Part shown: positions 58,155 through 64,000 of the stretch, one piece after another
How the letters are laid out: every line of letters starts with the position of its first letter
Numbering within the stretch: position 1 is the first letter of the stretch
DNA from: Callorhinus ursinus
Taxonomy: Eukaryota; Chordata; Mammalia; Carnivora; Otariidae
Assembly: GCF_003265705.1 (NCBI RefSeq)
Contig: NW_020312827.1
Span: forward strand, 16,306,182 to 16,370,181
Direction: 5' to 3'
DNA length: 64,000 bases
Notes under the pieces: generated by a model
The model's database searches: none
Seen by the model: the letters and a program-made list of their open reading frames with translations, nothing else
What the model was told of the DNA's origin: nothing
Made by a program: the position numbers and the translations under genes

Positions 58155-58650
58155 GTTTTTAAAATGGATTATTATCAACAGAACATTTTAATTTTACATA
58201 GACTGATCTAGGCTTTTATCCTTTTTTGGTGCCTTTAACTTCTAAGCTTAGGAGTACCTCTTTTCTCCAGAAAGCAGGATCATTGAAGATCAATGCTATT
58301 GCCTTTGGGTTTTTGTTTGTTTTGTTTTTGTTTTATTTAATTATACTTAAAGAGAGCAATGAAAATGGACCCAATAGAAGATAAAAATCACATATTAGCT
58401 TCATTCACAAATTCAGTGAATAAAAATATAAGGAAAAATATTGACGAAGTTTCTGTTAAAACATAAAAACGGTATTTTCTTTCTGAGTCCTCTGACTTTG
58501 TAACTGAAGAGGTATTTCTGTCCATATTTTAGGGAAATATTTTGTAATGGTCACTTGGAAACTGATATGATTATGATATAAATCATAATTTCCATCTATA
58601 ATGTATTAGTCTCAAATTCATTTCTACACATATTTATTGAATCCTTGTTA
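58155..58650. other. unassigned AT-rich DNA
   Basis: T/GTTT-rich patch at 58308-58340; otherwise nothing. Confidence 0.4.
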
Positions 58651-58656
58651 TGTATA

Positions 58657-58941
58657 TGCTTTGGACTGAACTGTGTCCCCCTCAAATTCACATGTTGAAG
58701 TCCTAAACCCCAACATAACTATATTTGGAGATAGAGCCTTTAAGGAGTTCATGAAGGTTACATGTAGTCCTAAGGGTGGAGCTCTGATTCAATAGGACTT
58801 GTGTCCTCATAAGAAGAGGAAGAGAGGCCTCCCTGAAACCATTGCTGCTGGCACCTTGACCTTGGACTTTCAGCCTCCAGAATGTGAGAAATTAAATTGT
58901 GTAAGCAATATTTTGTTGTGGTAGGCTGAGCAGACTAACGT
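58657..58941 (+). mobile_element. MLT1-type (ERVL-MaLR) solo LTR
   Basis: 'tgctttggactgaactgtgt' start, 'acatgttgaagtcctaaacc', 'tatttggagatagagccttt', 'ttggactttcagcctccaga' and 'gtaggctgagcagactaac' end. Confidence 0.82.
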
Positions 58942-58944
58942 GCT

Positions 58945-60625
58945 ATATATACTATAAATAACAGAATGATATTTGAATAATCTCACTTGATTTTTTTAAG
59001 ACCTCTCTGTTCTTTTGGGACTGCCACTCAGTGAAACCTAAAACATGGTGTATTGTCCTCTATATATGACTCACGTGCCATTTACTCATGGAGTCTAAGT
59101 GTATGTGTGTCTGCTTCTCTTTACTTCTCTTAACCAACTATTTGTAACCAAGTACTTGCCCATTCTATTTATACCGAAAGCTTGTCTGAAATGAAAAGGA
59201 CACTCCTGACTATGAAGAAGAAAGACTAAAGTTAGTTTATTTTGAGAAGTTAAAAAAAAATATGTGTTCTCAGGACATTTGAAAAAAACATCTTTACAAA
59301 AACAAAAGAAACCAAAAACCTACAGCTGCAACATTCTGCTTACCTTAGGCATTTCCTTAATGTCCCTCTCTCTGTGATGAAAGACATTTGACTCAAAAAT
59401 CAGTTCCTTAAAACCTTTCCCCCACTTCTTCAATAATGTCTATTTTCTCATTTCTCACTGTGGTGTTATTGGATTCATAACAGCAGTTCTGCATAGTATC
59501 ATTTACCTGTAAGGTAAACCAGCAAATTCAAAGGGTTTCAAATTATGAAATCTGATTTGGTAGCTTTATGCAAAAATGAGAATCAGATGGAAAATAAAAA
59601 TGTGCCGAGATGCAACAGTAGGTATCATTTCCTTATAAGCAGAAACTTCATTGCTGGAGTAAGAATCATAAATTGTGATCATGTCAATCATAGTCTCAGA
59701 GATTACAAGGGAATTGTTTAAAGTTCTGTTTTATAGAGAAGAATATTAAGATTTAGAGAGACACGCTATCTATCATAGAAAGATCACAAGTTATGAATCA
59801 CAAGTTATGAACTGGCTTTATGGGCCAGTTACACCAGTTATAATGAAAGGATTTTAGACAATGCCCTTAACCTTCTGAGCCTTGGTTTCCTCTGATTACT
59901 AAGGTGATTTGTTAGAAAACAGATATGCTGTATCATACTGGGTAATGAAGTTTGTGTGGAAAACAGAAACAACTTTAGGTATTTCCATTAAGAAGGGATT
60001 TTAATACAAAGAATTAGAAGCATTTGAAACTGTTGGGTGAGTAGGGACAGAGAAGATCAAGGAAATTGTTGCTGCCTTTCCAGAAATCTTGATGAACAGA
60101 AATCACTGTCAACCCCAAACAAGGCTCTCAGCATCAAATAGGTTGATTCACATATTGATGCTTGGAATCTATTAGCAAAAATCTCCTGTTTGCCATCTTC
60201 CAAAGCTTTCACCACACTGAAGCCAAGGCAACTCTCCATTCTTCTCATCCTATCAAATCTTTAACAAGAATTTTCCATTTGCAGGGCATAAACTGGAACC
60301 CTGCCTCTGAGAGAGTCTAGAGAATGTAGGTTCCAGGCTTCTAGCTCTTGCTACAGAAGTGATAGTAGAGATCAGTTTGGGAATGGGTTTCAGGTTCCAA
60401 CAGACAATTGATAAAATAGACTAACACCACTTAGAAGAAACTCAGAACATCCAACCTGCCCAATGGTTTTGTCTGCTTTACTTACATAATATAATTCAAA
60501 TCCATTTCAATTTGATCTCTGTACACTGCAACCACCAGTAATTCAAGACAACATTGCTTCTCACGGAAACTAGTACAATGTTTATCTTGTTTCCTCTTCC
60601 CACATTGCTCTCTGTATTACCCATA
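58945..60625. other. unassigned DNA with a weak MIR trace
   Basis: 'ccttaaccttctgagccttg' at 59867 resembles MIR (59830-59950). A short duplication 'atcacaagttatga' occurs twice at 59784-59811. No genes. Confidence 0.4.
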
Positions 60626-60629
60626 ATAA

Positions 60630-60930
60630 GTTTGGTTATGCTGTGGTTACAAACAATTCCAAAATTGCAGTGGCTTAACCCAACTAGTATTCATTTCATG
60701 CTCCTGTTACATGCTTGTTATGGATTTTCGAGGGACTCTGCTGCATATAGTCATTTAGGGGCCCCAGTTGACTGGGACTCTACCATCTTGGAGAAGCAGT
60801 ATCTGGAGCACTCAGCCTCTTCCATTGCTGTGGTGCAAAACATGAAGGACTGGAGACCTGTTCAGGGGGTTTTTGCTGACTAAGCCCATCAGTGACACAG
60901 CCCCACTTAACTCCAAGAAATATGAAAAAT
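60630..60930 (-). mobile_element. old mid-repetitive LTR-like repeat
   Basis: 'gtttggttatgctgtggtta', 'cagtggcttaacccaactag', 'agggactctgctgcatatag' and 'actctaccatcttggagaag' follow a common old repeat. Strand by analogy with related LTRs; name not assigned. The 109-codon frame at 60554-60883 runs through it and is not a gene. Confidence 0.5.
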
Positions 60931-60999
60931 AGAATATTTGGTTGAAACTACTGCTTATGCCACACTTTCTATAATCATCTTTTTATATTTCATTCAGAT

Positions 61000-61465
61000 T
61001 AATACTTATAAGACATAAGTCAGATTATATCATATTTATGCTTAAAAATATTCTGATGCACCCTTTGCATATAAAATAGAACCAGTACCTTTTGTTATAG
61101 CATACCAGACCCTAAAAGATCTGAGGTGCCGTTTTTTTTTATCTTACTTCTTATCACTTCTGCTCTTGCTCACTATAGTCCAAGATGTTGTGGGTGGTGT
61201 TTTTGTTTTTTGTTCTTAATGTTCTTTAAACATGCCAAGGTATTTCCTGACCTAGGGTTTTGCACCTGCCATTCTTTCTGAGTAGAACTGTTTTCAGTGA
61301 GATTTTTGCATGACTAATTCATTCTCATTCTTCAGGACTCAGCCTAAATGTCAACTGGCACACTTTACTCTCCAGTATAGCAACTTTATATCACCATTCA
61401 CAATCTGTAAATTGTTTATACCTATATTACTTCAAAGTATTAGAAGGTGTTCTGAAACATTCTTG
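61000..61465 (+). mobile_element. LINE-2 3' region
   Basis: 'gtcagattatatcatattta', 'agcataccagaccctaaaag', 'ttctgctcttgctcactata', 'ccattctttctgagtagaac' and 'ggactcagcctaaatgtcaa' follow the L2 ORF-to-3' order. Confidence 0.65.
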
Positions 61466-61469
61466 AGTA

Positions 61470-62440
61470 ATTTATCTTGAGTATCATTGTTCCTGTCTCA
61501 ACAAATATTGTTTTACCTAAACATGGACTAGAAAAAAATTTACAATATAATACATAATTAATTCTGATAAGAGTAAAGAGGAAATGCATCAAAAACTATC
61601 ATTCCAAGTGTTTCAAAATGATGGCGTTATTATTTTAAAACAAATTTAAGAGGGGAAAAGAAAGAGCTGGAAAATTCAAATTAGAAAAAAAGAACAGATG
61701 ATCCCAGCATGGAGTGTATGAAGTCTAAGGCAACCTAGGGGGCACCTCAAGATATAATGAACAAAGCAGAGCAAGTATTACAAAGTTCATTTGATCCTGA
61801 GACTCCATGACTTTGGAAGAGAGTAAATTTTTTAACTAAAATTGAGATATATTAATAACTACACTTCAAGACAATCTTTAAAATATTTTATAAGTGTACA
61901 TATGGCTAAAGGGAAGAAAACTGCATTAAGAAGACATAATTAAGAACTGGAACTAATTAACATATTGAGAAAAGAAAGTTTAGACTAATTTATTAAAAAC
62001 TTAATTTCTCAAAATGTTAGACAGGATAAGTTGTAGGAGAGAATACTAATTTAAAAATGTATGTTGATGGTAGATATTAAGATAACAGGTTATATTTTTG
62101 ATCATTATATTTAGGATCTATTTTTAGGAGAGACTTTGAAATGAAATACATGTACAAATTTTCCCCCCAATTGGATTGGTTTCCCCCAAACTGATTAATA
62201 GGTGGGTCAATTAAAATCATACAAAAGTAATAGATGGGATTAAACACATGAATAACTTTTCAGTTCCATGTAAATTTATTTGATTATATGCCAACAAAAT
62301 ATCAATGTAGTTGAATTATTAGTTGCTTACTCATATCCGATTTTGTCTAGTGGTAATTTTAGAAGCAAACTGCCTTCCTTAGAGAGAGTTCTATGTTTTA
62401 AGGTTTATGTGATGGAGTTGAAGCTACTTTTCTCAAACTA
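61470..62440. other. unassigned AT-rich DNA
   Basis: No landmarks. Confidence 0.4.
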
Positions 62441-62445
62441 TGAGT

Positions 62446-62679
62446 TAGAAGGTAAAGTTCTTTTTTGTTTTTAAAGATTTTTTTATTTATTTTTTAACAG
62501 AGAGAGAGACAGTGAGAGAGGGAACACAAGCAGGGAGAGTGGGAGAGGGAGAAGCAGGCTTCCTGTCGAGCAGGGACCCTGATGTGGGACTCGATCCCAG
62601 GACCCGGGGATCATGACCTGAGCCGAAGGCAGATGCTTAATGACTGAGCCACCCCGGCACCCTAGAATGTAAAGTTCTT
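62446..62679 (-). mobile_element. Can-SINE, minus orientation
   Basis: Flanks TAGAAGGTAAAGTTCTT (62446-62462) and TAGAATGTAAAGTTCTT (62663-62679) differ by one base. Full length; ends 'tgagccaccccggcaccc'. Confidence 0.96.
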
Positions 62680-62684
62680 AAAGA

Positions 62685-63300
62685 ACCTCAACAGTAACAG
62701 AAAAGTTTTCCATGATCAAATGACTTAGACAACTGCTGCATTGAAGAAAATGAAACAGGAGAGTTAATAGAGAAAAAAAAAAGAAGAAAATGAAACATGA
62801 TGTTTGGCACAACTTTGATTAGTTTTTCTTTGTTTGTTTGTTTTATGTATTACTGGAGATGCTGATCTCAGAGGTAGAGTATGCAGTGCTTTCCAAACTG
62901 ATTTTTCCATGGAGTATATTCCATGAAATGTAAACACTTATTCCACAGACTATAATCCACGAAATAGACATTTTCCAAAAGCTTAGTGGATAATGAAACT
63001 ATTTGGTGGAACTCAAATTAGAGTTTATCTGTTCCTTTTCAAGCTGTGAGAAAACTATTGTCAGAAAAGCCCCTGGAAAACTGAAAGTGTCTATAAGAGA
63101 AAACTTCCAGGAAATTTAGATAAATAGCTTTGCCTACCAAAGGGAGACAAGATGAGGGTGAGTCAGCTTCAGCTGCTTTAACTTTATGGTATAAGGGCAC
63201 CCACAGAAGGGCTTGGCAGACAAGTTCAGGCAGGATCTCTAAAACCCTTTGGCTTTGATGTTGCAGCCAGCTCAATCACCGAGCAAACACAGAGCCCACC
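62685..63300. other. unassigned DNA
   Basis: No repeat or gene recognised. The 78-codon minus frame at 63039-63275 has no resemblance to a known protein. Confidence 0.4.
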
Positions 63301-63309
63301 CAGACTAAT

Positions 63310-63725
63310 CTCACAGTCTCTGGAAAGAACCAACCTCATTTACTCCCATGGATTCTTAAAATATTTGTCCTTTTACAAACCCTTTCCTTTCCTTTAGTCT
63401 ATCTACACCATATGCAACCTATAAGACCCCACAAAACCCTGCCTCCATTAGATCTACCCAGGTAGCCTTTCTTGACCACTCCAACATTATCATTACATTA
63501 TTTAAATTAAGTTGCATCCCTTTTTCTCTCTCATCATACCTATCTTTTAACTTCAAATAATAGATGGCAACATGTAAGTACATATTTGTATGTTTATTCA
63601 TGGAATTTCTCACCCTCCATGGGGATCTAAACTGTATAAGATAAGAACAAGAATGTTTGCATTGTCCACTACTCTACCCAGGCACTGTGCCAGGCACAAA
63701 GACAGGACCCACTGATCTTTGATGG
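63310..63725 (+). mobile_element. LINE-2 3' region
   Basis: 'ccttagtctatct'-like text, 'gtagcctttcttgaccactc', 'aataatagatggcaacatgt' and 'aggcactgtgccaggcacaa' follow L2 3' order. Confidence 0.55.
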
Positions 63726-63739
63726 ATAGATGAATATGG

Positions 63740-63905
63740 GTTCAGTGCAATGCAACAATGCTGAAATGCACTGAGAGACCTGGTTTCAAATTCTGGCTCT
63801 ATCATTTATTGACTTTCTCTCTTCCTTCCAGGTCCCTTTCCTTGTCTATGGAATAGTGTGATAGTATTACTAATCTCATAAGGATTTGGTAAGAACTAAC
63901 AGAAA
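63740..63905 (+). mobile_element. MIR SINE
   Basis: 'gagagacctggtttcaaatt', 'ctggctctatcatttattga', 'tccctttccttgtctatgga' and 'ctcataaggatttggtaaga' are MIR boxes in plus order. Confidence 0.8.
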
Positions 63906-64000
63906 TAATGTGAAACTCTCAAGCAGTTGTTAGGCAATAAACTATTTTATTAATCACTGATTTTACTTTTTTTGATTAATTATCTTACAACATATAGTGC

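Noticed and set aside
60554..60883. 109-codon frame
   Set aside because: It runs through an old mid-repetitive element.

Overview
This window looks like intergenic (or very large intronic) DNA from a caniform carnivore nuclear genome. The diagnosis rests on about 19 copies of the carnivore tRNA-derived SINE (Can-SINE/SINEC). In plus orientation these open with a GGGCGCCTGGGTGGCTCAG box, carry a CTCAGGTCATGATC box and end in a (CT)n-AAATAAATAAATAAAATCTTT-A(n) tail. A carnivore-type L1 3' end is present as well. The form of the SINE and of the L1 3'UTR suggests an arctoid (bear, seal or mustelid), but the species cannot be fixed from sequence alone. The DNA is AT-rich apart from a few islands. 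I found no convincing protein-coding host exon, no structural RNA gene and no prokaryotic-type system. Nearly all open frames of 60-165 codons are chance frames, antisense frames of repeats, or microsatellite translations.

Layout. 0-8 kb: an MLT1 LTR, an old L1 ORF2 fragment, an L2, and a long ancient repeat (about 4.87-5.75 and 6.88-7.68 kb) split by a second MLT1 LTR and a 220-bp GAA-type purine tract. 8.6-9.26 kb: a TMSB4X (thymosin beta-4) retrocopy that keeps an uninterrupted 43-codon frame. 10-13.5 kb: a Can-SINE and two abutting old L1 3' ends. 13.8-15 kb: a (GAAA)n tract followed by an SSR4 (TRAP-delta) retrocopy with a GC/CpG-rich, promoter-like 5' extension. 15-18 kb: old L1/HAL1 pieces, a Tigger MITE, and an odd element that joins an L1-like 5'UTR to an L1 3'UTR with no ORFs. 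18-26.5 kb: six Can-SINEs, a local tandem duplication, an LTR, and an RPL12 retrocopy on the minus strand. 26-36.6 kb: mostly old unassigned DNA with MIR traces, a young minus-strand L1 with perfect 19-bp target-site duplications, GT/AT microsatellites and a hAT-like MITE carrying a tail-only insertion. 37-38 kb: a plus-strand L1 with an open ORF2p C-terminus. 39-64 kb: further Can-SINEs (including an inverted pair at 50.4-50.9 kb), two MER2-type Tigger MITEs, MLT1 LTRs, L2/MIR relics and many microsatellites.

The genes seen do not work together. They are three independent dead or dying retrocopies (TMSB4X, SSR4, RPL12) made by L1 machinery, plus 3' pieces of L1 itself. The most interesting items are the SSR4 retrocopy that appears to have carried promoter-like CpG sequence with it, the ORF-less L1 with both UTRs, the tandem 3'UTR modules of the young L1, the intact thymosin-like frame, and a Can-SINE with an extra poly(A) on its 5' side inside its target-site duplication. 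Family names for old repeats come from recalled consensus features, not a database search, so their edges and subfamily names are approximate. I found no good candidate for a new biological system.
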